Source: Baffinella frigidus (lineage: Eukaryota; Cryptophyceae; Cryptomonadales; Baffinellaceae). From it: a stretch of DNA of 13,716 nucleotides. Shown piece by piece: positions 1-6,935 of this stretch (the stretch's first letter is position 1; each line of letters opens with the position of its first letter). Under the pieces are notes generated by a model that searched no databases, had not been told where the DNA came from, and worked only from the letters and a program-made list of their open reading frames with translations. A program made the position numbers and the translations under genes. Location of the stretch: NCBI GenBank assembly GCA_026770585.1, contig MU646353.1, positions 543,664-557,379 on the forward strand. The letters run 5' to 3'.

Positions 1-11
1 TTTGGGCCGAG

Positions 12-126
12 TTTCCGTTACCTTATCCGTAGGAACCCCCCTATGACCCTACGGGTTTCCTACCGTAGGGTTCTAGGTCTTATCGCTTAGGAGTTATTCA
101 AAATCCCTTCGAAGTCCGCTGTGTGG
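12..126. repeat. Direct repeat R1, copy 1
   Basis: This 115-bp block recurs in the same orientation at 2975-3089 with scattered substitutions and no length difference by eye. It contains CCTACGGG and CCTACCGTAGGG, the same GC-rich core seen in the palindromic elements elsewhere in the window. Either a 3-kb segment was duplicated or two members of one repeat family landed here. No coding role is apparent. Confidence 0.85.
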
Positions 127-172
127 TTGGTCGGCGTATACGCCCTGAACAAATCCATGATATGGCCGAGCA

Positions 173-299
173 CCACGCCAGAGTCTTCGAAGGGGTCGCC
201 AAACGTCAATTTCCCCTTGAAGACAGGTGTTTTCAAAAGTCAAATACCGTATCCACATACGGTTTAAATAAAAACACCCCCTCCTCTACTCTGGCGTGG
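173..299. mobile_element. CCACGCCAG-type MITE, copy 1 (127 bp)
   Basis: Perfect 12-bp terminal inverted repeats CCACGCCAGAGT and ACTCTGGCGTGG bound a 127-bp unit. It is flanked on both sides by CA, which fits a 2-bp target duplication. Inside is a hairpin, ACCGTATCCACATACGGT. Two further units with the same ends and nearly the same length (126 and 125 bp) lie at 3601-3726 and 5113-5237, each with a matching 2-bp flank. No open frame could encode a transposase, so it would be non-autonomous. Confidence 0.75.
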
Positions 300-391
300 C
301 AGGTGATTCGAGACACGGTGCTTTATTCGCGGACGGACGCCAGCTGCGGTGTCGAGAAGCGGGTATCTCCCTCTGCCTGCGTTTTGTTCTG

Positions 392-660
392 GCTCGTCCT
401 CAAGGCTTTCTATTCGCCCGTATGTACAGCATTTCTGCTCTTAAAATATTTTAAGGACGCGCCAGAATAAAACTCAGGCAGAGCTAGGGTGCCTCACGAC
501 CGACCGACCGACCGTTTTCCAGGCCAGCAAGAATCTAGAGACCGGGCGCGACTTGCTAGCTACGTCCTCAAGGCTTTCTATTCGCCCTTTTGTTCTGGGT
601 TTCTGTTTTTAAATACTTTTAGAAGTGGGTACCTCCCGATCGACCGACCGCATTTTAAAT
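392..660. repeat. Degenerate duplicated block with GACC microsatellite
   Basis: A 25-bp run beginning CGTCCTCAAGGCTTTC occurs at 394-418 and again at 563-587. Each copy is followed by an AT-rich stretch and then by short GACC repeats (near 490 and near 640), which gives a tandem unit of about 170 bp. A CAGCAAGAATC...GCTAGCTAC segment near 530-562 recurs near 994-1025. I see no gene in 300-720. Confidence 0.6.
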
Positions 661-663
661 ACT

Positions 664-870
664 TTTAGAACCGTGTACTCCCGATCGTCCTCTCCACCTG
701 AACCCTGAACTCCTGCGCCACGAGTGGCGCGGGAGTTCAGGGTTCAGGGGTTCAGGAGTTCAGGGGATGCGCGGGATCGCCACCGTGTACTCCCGATCGT
801 CCTCTCCATCCACCATCCAATCAATCAATCAATCAATCAATCGATCAATCAACCAATCAATAGGCGACGA
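664..870 (+). repeat. Composite repeat module: TTCAGGG-like, core, (ATCA)n
   Basis: Degenerate GGGTTCAGGG repeats (about 730-768) lead into a conserved core reading CACCGTGTACTCCCGATCG, then into a CAAT/ATCA tetranucleotide array (about 815-865). A second partial core lies near 670-695. The same module occurs on the opposite strand in four places between 3175 and 3965. The Ile-Asn-Gln-Ser peptide runs that appear here are tetranucleotide read-through, not protein. Confidence 0.7.
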
Positions 871-918
871 AGCATCCAGAGGCCCGCCTTGCTGCCGCGT
901 CCCAGACTATGTGCAGCC

Positions 919-968
919 TCTGCCCAGCTCTGCCCAGCTCTGCCCAGCTCTGCCCAGCTCTGCCCAGC
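919..968. repeat. 10-bp minisatellite CTCTGCCCAG x5
   Basis: Five consecutive copies of CTCTGCCCAG. Because 10 is not a multiple of 3, the unit cycles through all reading frames, which argues against a selected protein repeat. Confidence 0.9.
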
Positions 969-1297
969 ATTGGGCGGCCTCTCTCCGAGCGCCAGCAAGA
1001 ATCGCGAAGCCCGACTCGCTAGCTACCCACCCACGCCGCACAGAATAGTTGGGCTTCAATTGAAGGAACGTAGATTGAAGCCAAGGAGCGAGTCTGGGGA
1101 GGTCTGTGTTTTCCTGGGTGAGATGGAGGTGGTTGACGTGGGCGAGGTAGGCAGGTCCGGTTGTACATTTAGTATCGTAAGAAGCACTTAGTTCGAGCCC
1201 TCTCTGGACGCCTTACGTTTATGGTCCGACGTCATCCGTTCAACAAGAGTCTCTTCCTCCTGGGCGGGGTGAAGACAGATCACACTAGTACTAGCCA

Positions 1298-1561
1298 CGC
1301 AGTTGCGCAGCAAATGCCGTTCACAGGAAAGGCGTTGAATAACACATCCTCTGGGAATCATCTGAAAAGCTAACGCCAGCGAGGTACTTAGAGTCTACGG
1401 ATTGCCTACGGTAGGAGCCCCCCTCCTACGACTTTTAAAGACCTTTTTGTTTTAAACGTCGTAGGAGGGGGGGGGGGTTCTACCGTAGGCTAAGGGGTCC
1501 GCCGGCGTTGCTTGTGGCATTAGGAAATGGTTCGCGCTCAGGGGTGCATGCAATGCGACTT
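1298..1561. repeat. Dispersed repeat interrupted by a palindromic insertion
   Basis: Segments at 1298-1356 and 1528-1561 correspond to a nearly contiguous sequence at about 2000-2100 (shared landmarks ACAGGAAAGG, ACATCCT, GGTTCGCGC, CATGCAATGCGAC). Here they are separated by about 170 bp that contain the palindrome at 1404-1490. The simplest reading is an insertion into a copy of this repeat, bounded roughly by 1357 and 1527. Confidence 0.55.
1404..1490. repeat. Imperfect palindrome with CCTACGGTAG core
   Basis: The left arm starts GCCTACGGTAG and carries CCCCCCTCCTACGACTTTTAAA. The right arm carries the complement and ends CTACCGTAGGC, around a short T-rich loop. Weaker outer complementarity (AACGCCAGCG near 1371 and CGCCGGCGTT near 1501) suggests a larger element of about 145 bp. 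A run of about 12 G lies in the right arm. Confidence 0.75.
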
Positions 1562-1700
1562 CGAATCGCGCGCTTGCTAGGCTGGGGAGGGGGGGGGCAA
1601 ATCTCGAGGATCTGCGCTTTCAGATTTGAAAAAAGATGAAATTTAGAGGAGGTCAAATTCCGGGAAACCCTCAACCTGACAATTCAAATTACTGCACGTT

Positions 1701-2101
1701 TGTGTAGTAATTTTCATTGAAACGAAAGGCATCCAGGGGGCTGATGAGGTGGAGGAAGTCGGCGTGGGCCACCCACCCAGGATTGGTGAGTGGGGCAATT
1801 GATTTAATTAGGATCCATAAGTAAAATTGCCTATGCCATAGTAAAATCTCCTATGATTTCTCCTATGAAAATGAATTGGCTCAAATACCAGCCAATGCCT
1901 CAAATGCCAGCCATGGAAAGAAAGAAAAAAGGATCTTGCGTGGTTTTGACGTGGGGCGCTTGGGATGGTTTGCTGTGTGGCTGGTAATGATAAAGCATGT
2001 GTGTAGCAATTTTCGTTGACAGGAAAGGTGTTCAATAATACATCCTGTGGGATATGGTTCGCGCGCAGGGGTACATGCAATGCGACGACGCAATGCGCAT
2101 C
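1701..2101. repeat. Gene-free stretch with repeat remnants
   Basis: A 20-bp motif, TGTGTAGTAATTTTCATTGA, starts at 1701, and a close variant starts at 2000. The first lies in a small inverted repeat (AATTACTGCAC near 1687 with GTGTAGTAATT). Short CCTATG-rich and CAAATACCAGCC-like direct repeats occur at 1830-1915. From 2064 to 2101 is one copy of a 38-bp repeat containing CAGGGGTACATGCAATGCG that recurs at 2296-2334. No convincing coding sequence. Confidence 0.55.
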
Positions 2102-2121
2102 TTGTGACGTAGGGCACTTTA

Positions 2122-2282
2122 ATAGGGTAACGGACCCAAACTGGGGTAGTTAGGCCTACGGGATTGCCTAGGACCTCCTACTGTACGCGAAATTCATAGG
2201 ACTTTTTGGTCATAGGAGCCCTACGGTCTGCGGTAGGCAATACTGTAGGCCTAACTACCCCAGTTTTAGTCCGTTAGCCTAT
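2122..2282. mobile_element. Palindromic element F, copy 1
   Basis: The arms of about 50 bp are inverted copies: the left contains CTGGGGTAGTTAGGCCTAC and the right contains GTAGGCCTAACTACCCCAG, with matching ATAGGGTAACGG and CCGTTAGCCTAT outer ends and inner ATTGCCTA and TAGGCAAT. A related, more diverged element occurs at 7950-8079. It sits between the two copies of the 38-bp repeat at 2064 and 2296. No coding capacity. Confidence 0.8.
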
Positions 2283-2295
2283 GAACTTGGGATGG

Positions 2296-2560
2296 CGTGC
2301 AGGGGTACATGCAATGCGACGACGCGATGCGCATCACGCCCGGAAATGTCGTGACCCACATCGGAAACGTCCCCCTTGAGGTACTGCTCTTGAATCTGAG
2401 ATTACATTTGAGGACCAACTTTCAATTCTGTTCCACAAAGGTGGTCTCACATTCTTGGAAGTACTGGGGGAACATCATGTTACCACACAAAACGCCTGCT
2501 ACCCCACCCTCCGGGAATGTCGTGACCCACATCGGAAACGTCCCCCTTGAGGTACTGCCC
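2296..2560 (+). repeat. Two direct 48-bp repeats in one open frame
   Basis: A 48-bp block is repeated at 2341-2388 and 2512-2559, exactly 171 bp apart. In one frame it encodes GNVVTHIGNVPLEVL twice, 57 codons apart, within an open frame from 2297 to 2602. The frame lacks a recognisable domain, starts inside another dispersed repeat and ends in the minisatellite, so I treat it as repeat DNA and not a gene. The in-frame spacing is recorded in case transcript data say otherwise. Confidence 0.6.
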
Positions 2561-2593
2561 GCTGCTTGCTTTTCAGGCTTGACAACGCAAGTT

Positions 2594-2722
2594 GTAGGGT
2601 AGGGTGGGGTAGGGCGGGGTGGGGTAGGGTAGGGTAGGGCAAGGTAGGGTAGGGAAGGGTAGGGTAGGGTGGGGTAGGGTAGGGTACGGTACGGTACGGT
2701 AGGGTTGGGCTGGGTAGGTATG
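2594..2722. repeat. GGGTA pentanucleotide minisatellite
   Basis: About 25 degenerate copies of GGGTA, with variants GGGGT, GGGCA and GGTAC. The dense GGG runs on one strand could form G-quadruplexes. It differs from the heptamer telomere-like arrays near 4000-4250. Confidence 0.9.
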
Positions 2723-2974
2723 GGTTCTAGAGTTTAGGGTGTAGGGAATGGTAGGTTAGATGTTCAAGGGTTTCGGGGTTGCTAAGAGCTTGGATGTTAG
2801 AGGTTCGGGGTTTCCCGGATGGCTCCTTGACAAAGCGCGTGTTCGCCGCATCCTTGGATCGCGCTTGCCACACAGAGCTGGCTGTTGAGATGACGTTGGG
2901 CTGAAGTCGGGTGTGTCGACGTGCCACGCAGCGGGCTACCAAGGGATTTTCGGCCCAAATCGGGCCGGGCCACC

Positions 2975-3089
2975 TTTCCGTTACCTTATCCGTAGGAACA
3001 CCCCTATGTCCCTACGGGTTGCCTACCGTAGGGTCCTGGGTCTCATCGCTTAGGGGTTATTCGGAATCCCTTCGAAGCCCGCTGTGTGG
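2975..3089. repeat. Direct repeat R1, copy 2
   Basis: Second copy of the 115-bp block at 12-126, colinear and without indels by eye (shared landmarks TTTCCGTTACCTTATCCGTA at the start and GCTGTGTGG at the end). The sequences on either side differ, so the duplicated unit seems to be only this block. Confidence 0.85.
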
Positions 3090-3154
3090 AGTGGTGCGTA
3101 GCAAGTCGATCCGTTGAACGTCACTACGTTTTTAACAAAAGGTTATGGATGGAC

Positions 3155-3345
3155 TCCGAATCGAGTCGATCGTTTGATTTTGATTTGATTTTGATTCGTT
3201 TGATTTTGATTCGTTTGGTTTTGATTTGATCGTGGTTTTGATTTGATGTGGTTTGACAGGACGGTCGGGAGTACACCGCCGCCATCCCCCGCATCCCCTG
3301 AACTCCTGAACCCCTGAACCCTGAACTCCCGCGCCCCTCGGGTTG
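3155..3345 (-). repeat. TTTTGATTTG array plus conserved core
   Basis: An array of GATTTTGATTTG/GATTCGTTTG units (3155-3254) abuts a core ending GGGAGTACACC, followed by degenerate CCCTGAAC repeats (to 3345). This is the reverse-strand form of the module at 664-870, with a different simple repeat in place of ATCA. Confidence 0.7.
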
Positions 3346-3415
3346 ACTAAATTTCCATAACCTGCTGTTAAAATACAAGTAGACTAGAACTCCTATAACC
3401 CTGACAGTTGTTTGA

Positions 3416-3600
3416 ATGATCGATTAATTGATTGATTGATTGATTGATTGGTTGGTTGATCGATTGAGTGATTGGATGGTGGGTGGACAGGACGATCGGG
3501 AGTACACGGTGGCGATCCCGCGCATCCCCTGAACCCCTGAAACCCTGAACCCTGAACCCCTGCAACCCTGAACCCTGAACCACTGAACCCCTGAACCCCT
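3416..3600 (-). repeat. (GATT)n, core and CCCTGAAC array
   Basis: A GATT array (3416-3475), then the core GACAGGACGATCGGGAGTAC, then about ten units of CCCTGAAC/CCCCTGAA. This is the most complete reverse-strand copy of the module at 664-870. Peptides rich in V-Q-G-F-R in the opposite reading are products of the array. Confidence 0.8.
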
Positions 3601-3726
3601 CCACGCCAGATTGATCGAGGGAAACCGACGCCTTATCCACGTAAGATCTGACGTGGTTGACTTCAGGATTCAAGGGGTTCGCCTTGAAAGATCACAAAAG
3701 TAGATGTTTCGATCATCCTGGCGTGG
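3601..3726. mobile_element. CCACGCCAG-type MITE, copy 2 (126 bp)
   Basis: The terminal inverted repeats are CCACGCCAGATTGATCGA and TCGATCATCCTGGCGTGG (16 of 18 complementary). The element splits an otherwise continuous CCCTGAAC array, and both flanks begin or end with CT, giving a 2-bp target duplication. Its interior (GGGAAACCGACGCCTTATCC) matches the reverse complement of the interior of the copy at 5113-5237, so these two are the closest relatives of the three. Confidence 0.8.
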
Positions 3727-3965
3727 CTGAACACCTGCAACCCTGCACCATGACAGGACGATCGGGAGTACACGGTGGCGATCTCGCGCATCCCCTGAAC
3801 CCCTGAACCACTGAAACACTGAACCCCTGAACCCCTGAAACACTAAAACCCTGAAATCCTGAAACCCTGAACCCCTGAAACCCTGAACACTGAACACTGA
3901 ACACTGAACACCTGCAACCCTAAACCCTGACAGGACGATCGGGAGTACACGGTGGCGATCCCCCG
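3727..3965 (-). repeat. Further core copies within degenerate TTCAGGG-type array
   Basis: Two more cores containing GACAGGACGATCGGGAG (about 3753 and 3929) are separated by roughly 130 bp of CCCTGAAC-type units with 7-, 8- and 9-bp spacing. It continues the array that element 3601-3726 interrupts. Confidence 0.8.
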
Positions 3966-4003
3966 GAACCTCCTCAACGGGTCCAACCCGTTCCTCTAAA
4001 GCC

Positions 4004-4133
4004 TAAACCCGAAACCCGAAACCCGAAACCCGAAACCCGAAACCCGAAACCCGAAACCCGAAACCCGAAACCCGAAACCTTAAACCCGAAACCCGAAACC
4101 CTAAACCCTAAACCCTAAACCCTAAACCCTAAA
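4004..4133. repeat. Interstitial telomere-like arrays: TTTCGGG then TTTAGGG
   Basis: Read on the - strand, these are about twelve units of TTTCGGG followed by five exact units of TTTAGGG, the plant/alga telomere heptamer. On the + strand they appear as AAACCCG and AAACCCT. The near-perfect homogeneity within each sub-array contrasts with the degenerate TTCAGGG units just upstream. Confidence 0.9.
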
Positions 4134-4155
4134 TTCAGTTCAAGCCGTTGCTCCA

Positions 4156-4245
4156 ACCCCTAAACCCTAAACCCTCAAACCTAAACCCCAAACCCCAAAC
4201 CCCAAACCCCAAACCCCAAACCCTAAACCCTAAACCCCAAACCAG
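4156..4245. repeat. Interstitial telomere-like array: TTTGGGG with TTTAGGG
   Basis: About twelve heptamers, chiefly AAACCCC (TTTGGGG) with several AAACCCT units. A 20-bp non-repeat spacer separates it from the previous array. The long frames on both strands here are read-through of heptamers. Confidence 0.9.
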
Positions 4246-4554
4246 GTTCTGCAACATCACGCCGCTCCTCGAGTGGACAGCGAGCCACCAGCATTGCTTC
4301 CCGGGCGAGGAACAATACGTACGCTCCCGCCCCTTTTTCAGACTTTCAAAAAATATGGTGAGCGTAGGAAGTGTGTAAGGTTTCACCGGACTACTTTTTG
4401 GAGCTAAATTACTCCTTGACCGTCAACTTTTTGCGGGTGACTCCCCTTGACCGTTTTGAAGAGCTCAGTCTCAGCTGTCCTAAGTCATTTTCAAAAGTGA
4501 GCTAACTATTTTGTTTTGGGAAATAGCCGACCTCAAATATCGCGTTTTTCGCCT
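4246..4554. other. Non-repetitive spacer, no gene seen
   Basis: Unique-looking sequence that becomes AT-rich after 4380. I see no open frame with recognisable protein features, no strong inverted repeat and no RNA-gene signature. CCTTGACCGT occurs twice (4413, 4446). Confidence 0.5.
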
Positions 4555-4895
4555 CTGTTAAATAATTCCGGACACATTTACTACACGACATGCTGACATT
4601 CTTGATACAAATATTTTCGGAAAGCTCGAATCGTTGCCTTTTCGGAGGATTTTAGGCAACTGCTTCGACAATAAAAGCTTTGTGAAATATGTCATGGTAT
4701 TCATCGATTTTTATGCTGACATAGCCTTTTTTATGTCATGGTATGTGCATATCATGATATGAATATGCACCTACCATGGCATGAAAACTCATGTTTCTAG
4801 AGAGTTGGAATGCCATGGTATGCATCTTTTATGTCATGATATTCACCTACCATGACATACATCGTGTAGTAAATGTGTCCGGAATTATTTAACAG
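4555..4895. mobile_element. 341-bp element with 34-bp perfect terminal inverted repeats
   Basis: The left end CTGTTAAATAATTCCGGACA... (4555-4588) and the right end (4862-4895, ending ...ATTATTTAACAG) are perfect reverse complements over 34 bp. The interior is AT-rich and holds repeated ATGTCATGGTAT and ATACCATGACAT motifs that form nested hairpins (for example GCATATCATGATATGAATATGC near 4748). No transposase-sized frame is present, which fits a non-autonomous DNA transposon. I could not find a clear target duplication, because the outer flanks differ. Confidence 0.85.
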
Positions 4896-4981
4896 TCCGG
4901 AATAACCTTACATACTTCCTAGTGGGGATTTGATCCGCGTGAGGTCCCAGAAAGTCCCCCAGGGCTGGAAGCATGCGACAC

Positions 4982-5112
4982 TGAAGCGTGTCACGTCCCC
5001 CATCACGAAGTTTGTCACGTCCTTCATCATGGAGCGTGTCACGTCCTCCATCACGAATTGTGTCACGTCCTCATGATGAAGCGTGTCGCGGCCTTCATCA
5101 TGAAGCGTGTCA
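4982..5112. repeat. 24-bp minisatellite, about 5.5 units
   Basis: Units of about 24 bp of the form GAAGCGTGTCACGTCC plus CNNCATCAT. One frame reads an 8-residue repeat (SRPPSRSL-like) for about 60 codons, as expected for any 24-bp array, with no other sign of coding. The array is broken at 5113 by a CCACGCCAG-type element and resumes briefly at 5238-5271. Confidence 0.85.
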
Positions 5113-5237
5113 CCACGCCAGCGGGCTCGAAAGATCCACTTTTGACATCTTTCAGGGAAATTCCCTGAATTCTTAAGTCAACGACGCCAGATCTGGCGTG
5201 GATAAGGCGTCGGTTTCCCTCGAGCCCTCTGGCGTGG
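5113..5237. mobile_element. CCACGCCAG-type MITE, copy 3 (125 bp)
   Basis: The ends CCACGCCAGCGGGCTCGA and TCGAGCCCTCTGGCGTGG are complementary at 17 of 18 positions. The flanks are CA on both sides, a 2-bp target duplication. It lies inside the 24-bp minisatellite. Internal hairpins include CAGGGAAATTCCCTG and CGCCAGATCTGGCG. A TTCTTAAGTCAA half-motif, shared with elements C and 6962-7029, is also inside. Confidence 0.8.
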
Positions 5238-5400
5238 CACGCGCTTCATGATGAAGAGTGGCACGTCCGCAGGTGCCTTGCTTCATGCTCATCATGTCCT
5301 ACTTTTCAGAAGAGGTCCTGCCCACTCCCACTCTCGAGGCCAGAAAAGGGAGTATTTTAAAATCAAGTCCTCTTTACAAGTGTCTTGCCCACCCAGCGGC

Positions 5401-5545
5401 CCCACACGAGAATGCTAGAGGGGCCTGTTTAAAACCGATGTGCTTTAAAAGTGGGTATTTGTGTAGTAACTTTCGTTGATTGGTCACGTAGCTCTGCAAA
5501 ATTTGCAAAGTCACGAGGTTAGAATACCCTTATCCTGGTACAAAA
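5401..5545 (+). repeat. Dispersed repeat I, copy 1
   Basis: About 145 bp that recur as the reverse complement at 8848-8991 (shared landmarks TAGAGGGGCC, AAACCGATGTGCTTTAAAAG, GTTGATTGGTCACGT, ATCCTGGTACAAA). The centres differ: this copy has GCAAAATTTGC where the other has TGGCCAATGTATGGCCA. A copy of the 20-bp GTGTAGTAA motif lies at 5460-5479. Confidence 0.8.
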
Positions 5546-5883
5546 TGTTATAACTTTTTTGGGCCCAGATGTAAATAGCTTTCTCCAGCATTCTCGAGTG
5601 GGACTGTGATTTAATGTGGAAACTTTTTTTTATTTAAAAACTTGGGCAATGAAATGTACTACACATAATGGTCTTACTAGTACTACTAACGCAGTCGTGT
5701 AGTAATTTGCATGAAAATATTTTTGGTTAAAAAACGTTTCCCTATGAGATTGTTTCGCAGCAACCAGAATCTGGGTGTAGCGTGACCAAGGTTGTACCTG
5801 AAAAGGGCTAAAACTAGTGCAATTGATCCAGAATGCTTTTGAGATGGAAACCTCAAAGTCGACTGTGTGGCCATGATCCCCAC
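5546..5883. other. AT-rich gene-free stretch
   Basis: No convincing coding sequence. A small inverted repeat near 5648-5712 pairs AAATGTACTACACA with TCGTGTAGTAATTT, another instance of the motif found in the ends of the 4555-4895 element. Confidence 0.5.
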
Positions 5884-6047
5884 TAGCCCTCGGACGTGGC
5901 TCAAAAAGTGCGCTGGAACATCTTCGATTTGCCTTGCCAGACCCCCCAGATCCGGGGGTCCGTGTTAACTTTTGACCCATTTTCGGTACAAAATCGACTT
6001 TTGGGATTTCTGTTCCAGAGCACTGTTTGAGCCACCTTCAAGGGCTG
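5884..6047. repeat. Imperfect inverted repeat of about 164 bp
   Basis: The left arm (about 5885-5927, containing GTGGCTCAAAAAGTGCGCTGG) pairs with the right arm (about 6011-6047, containing CCAGAGCACTGTTTGAGCCAC). The inner hairpin GACCCCCCAGATCCGGGGGTC is at about 5940-5960. It looks like a decayed palindromic element. Confidence 0.65.
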
Positions 6048-6126
6048 GTGGCTCCCTCAATTATCCAGGTGGCATCCCTCTCTGGCCGTGCAGACACACC
6101 TCCAAACCTAACCCTCCCGTGCGTCC

Positions 6127-6276
6127 TTATCTCAGAAAACGAGTTCTAAAACTCGTTTTCTTAAGTCAATCCCCCTACAAATTCGTCAACTTATTCTTTA
6201 CTCTCCGCATAAGTTGACAAATTTATAGGGGAATTGACTTAAGAAAACGAGTTTTAGAACTCGTTTTCTGAGATAA
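6127..6276. mobile_element. Palindromic element C, copy 1 (150 bp)
   Basis: The ends TTATCTCAG and CTGAGATAA bound a 150-bp near-palindrome. Each arm contains its own hairpin (AGAAAACGAGTTCTAAAAC and complement), then TTCTTAAGTCAAT and a Y-rich/R-rich stem. It is flanked by GTCC on both sides (6123-6126 and 6277-6280), a 4-bp target duplication. A near-identical copy lies at 13221-13370 with a different 4-bp duplication. No coding capacity; peptides ending FTLRIS are read-through. Confidence 0.88.
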
Positions 6277-6293
6277 GTCCACACCGCGTATTG

Positions 6294-6387
6294 CAGTGGT
6301 ACAACCCTGTCAACGTTTGTGATCGAGGACTATTCAACGATTTAACCCCCAGTGAGCTGCAGGCTGGACTAACGATGCTTTTCGCAG
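6294..6387 (+). pseudogene. Possible degenerate EF-hand-like segment
   Basis: Downstream of TATTGCAG, one frame reads WYNPVNVCDRGLFNDLTPSE followed by LQAGLTMLF. D-R-G-L-F-N-D-L-T-P-S-E has the spacing of an EF-hand loop (D1, L8, E12) but lacks the usual ligands at 3 and 5 and the Gly at 6. It runs into the exon at 6388 in the wrong frame (one-base offset), and the CTAAC branch-like site for that exon overlaps it. It could be a decayed EF-hand exon, an exon with a splice I cannot place, or chance. Confidence 0.3.
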
Positions 6388-6441
6388 ATATGGAAGGGCC
6401 TCGGGAGCTTCGAAGACATCGATCAGAACCACGACGGGAAG
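6388..6441 (+). CDS. EF-hand protein, exon with first half of calcium loop
   Basis: This 54-nt, 18-codon exon encodes IWKGLGSFEDIDQNHDGK: the entering helix (conserved Phe at residue 8) and loop positions 1-7, D-Q-N-H-D-G-K, with calcium ligands at 1, 3 and 5 and the Gly at 6. It is preceded by GGACTAACGATGCTTTTCGCAG, a good branch site and acceptor, with an in-frame stop upstream of the splice site. The donor is AAG|GTATCC, phase 0. Joining to 8114 gives D-Q-N-H-D-G-K-I-D-A-N-E, a fully canonical loop. Without splicing the frame continues V-S-L-G-T, losing the Glu at position 12, and stops at 6475. EF-hand proteins bind calcium and act as sensors or buffers; the exact protein is not identifiable. 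Exons 5' of this one are not recognised. Confidence 0.72.
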
Positions 6442-6589
6442 GTATCCCTTGGAACAGCCCCGCCGGCAGGCTCGTGAACGTCAGCGTGACCGGTCACGCG
6501 GACGCCGAAGCCAACTGTCCGAGGTGACTGCCTTGGCAGTCACCTGCTAGGTTCTCTACCGATCAGAACCACGACGGGACGGTATCCCT
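6420..6589. repeat. 30-bp EF-hand loop fragment duplicated at 6420-6449 and 6560-6589
   Basis: CGATCAGAACCACGACGGGA plus the next ten bases occur twice, 140 bp apart, with one substitution (the second copy encodes D-G-T in place of D-G-K). The second copy runs directly into a B-type element whose end, TATCCCT, is also the last part of the duplicated block. It is probably a non-functional partial duplication. A perfect 24-bp palindrome AGGTGACTGCC-TT-GGCAGTCACCT lies between them at 6522-6545. Confidence 0.8.
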
Positions 6590-6759
6590 GAAGTGGCCAG
6601 TAGGCTCATACGCCCTACCGTAGGGCCCTAGGACCTGCCTAGGGCCCTGTACTATAGGGCTCCAGGCATAGGCCTACTGTAGGGTACTATAGGGCTCTAG
6701 GCATAGGCCTACTGTAGGGTCCTAGGGGGGCGCGGTTTCTTATGAGCGAGGTACTCCTG
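6585..6759. mobile_element. Chimeric palindromic element: B left end joined to A right end
   Basis: It starts as a B element (TCCCTGAAGTGGCCAGTAGG, preceded by TA) and ends as an A element (GGTTTCTTATGAGCGAGG followed by TACTCCTG and TA). The two share the TAGGGCCCTA-type core where the switch occurs. Inside, a 37-bp block around CTATAGGGCT...CTACTGTAGGGT is tandemly duplicated (about 6648-6720). Confidence 0.7.
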
Positions 6760-6935
6760 TATCCCTGAAGTGGCCAGTAGGCTCATACGCCCTACCGTAG
6801 GGCCCTACGACCTGTCTAGGACCTCTCGGCGGCCAGTAGGCGCATACACCCTACCGTAGGGCCCTAGGACCTGCCTAGGACCTGTCGGGGGTCGACGGGA
6901 AGGTACTTCCGAAACACTTCTTCTGCACACAATGC

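Noticed and set aside
724-1191. 155-codon + strand frame
   Set aside because: It crosses the ATCA array and a 10-bp minisatellite and shows no domain or splice support.
2594-2722. GGGTA array as telomere
   Set aside because: Pentamer and degenerate, unlike the clear TTTAGGG heptamers elsewhere, and internal.
3368-3904. - strand frames rich in V-Q-G-F-R and S-I-N-Q
   Set aside because: Read-through of CCCTGAAC-type and GATT arrays.
4135-4386. Frames rich in V-W-G-L-G-F or N-P-K-P-Q-T
   Set aside because: Read-through of the telomere-like heptamer arrays.
5630-5980. 116-codon - strand frame
   Set aside because: It overlaps an inverted repeat and AT-rich spacer, with no recognisable motif or G/C-rich third positions.
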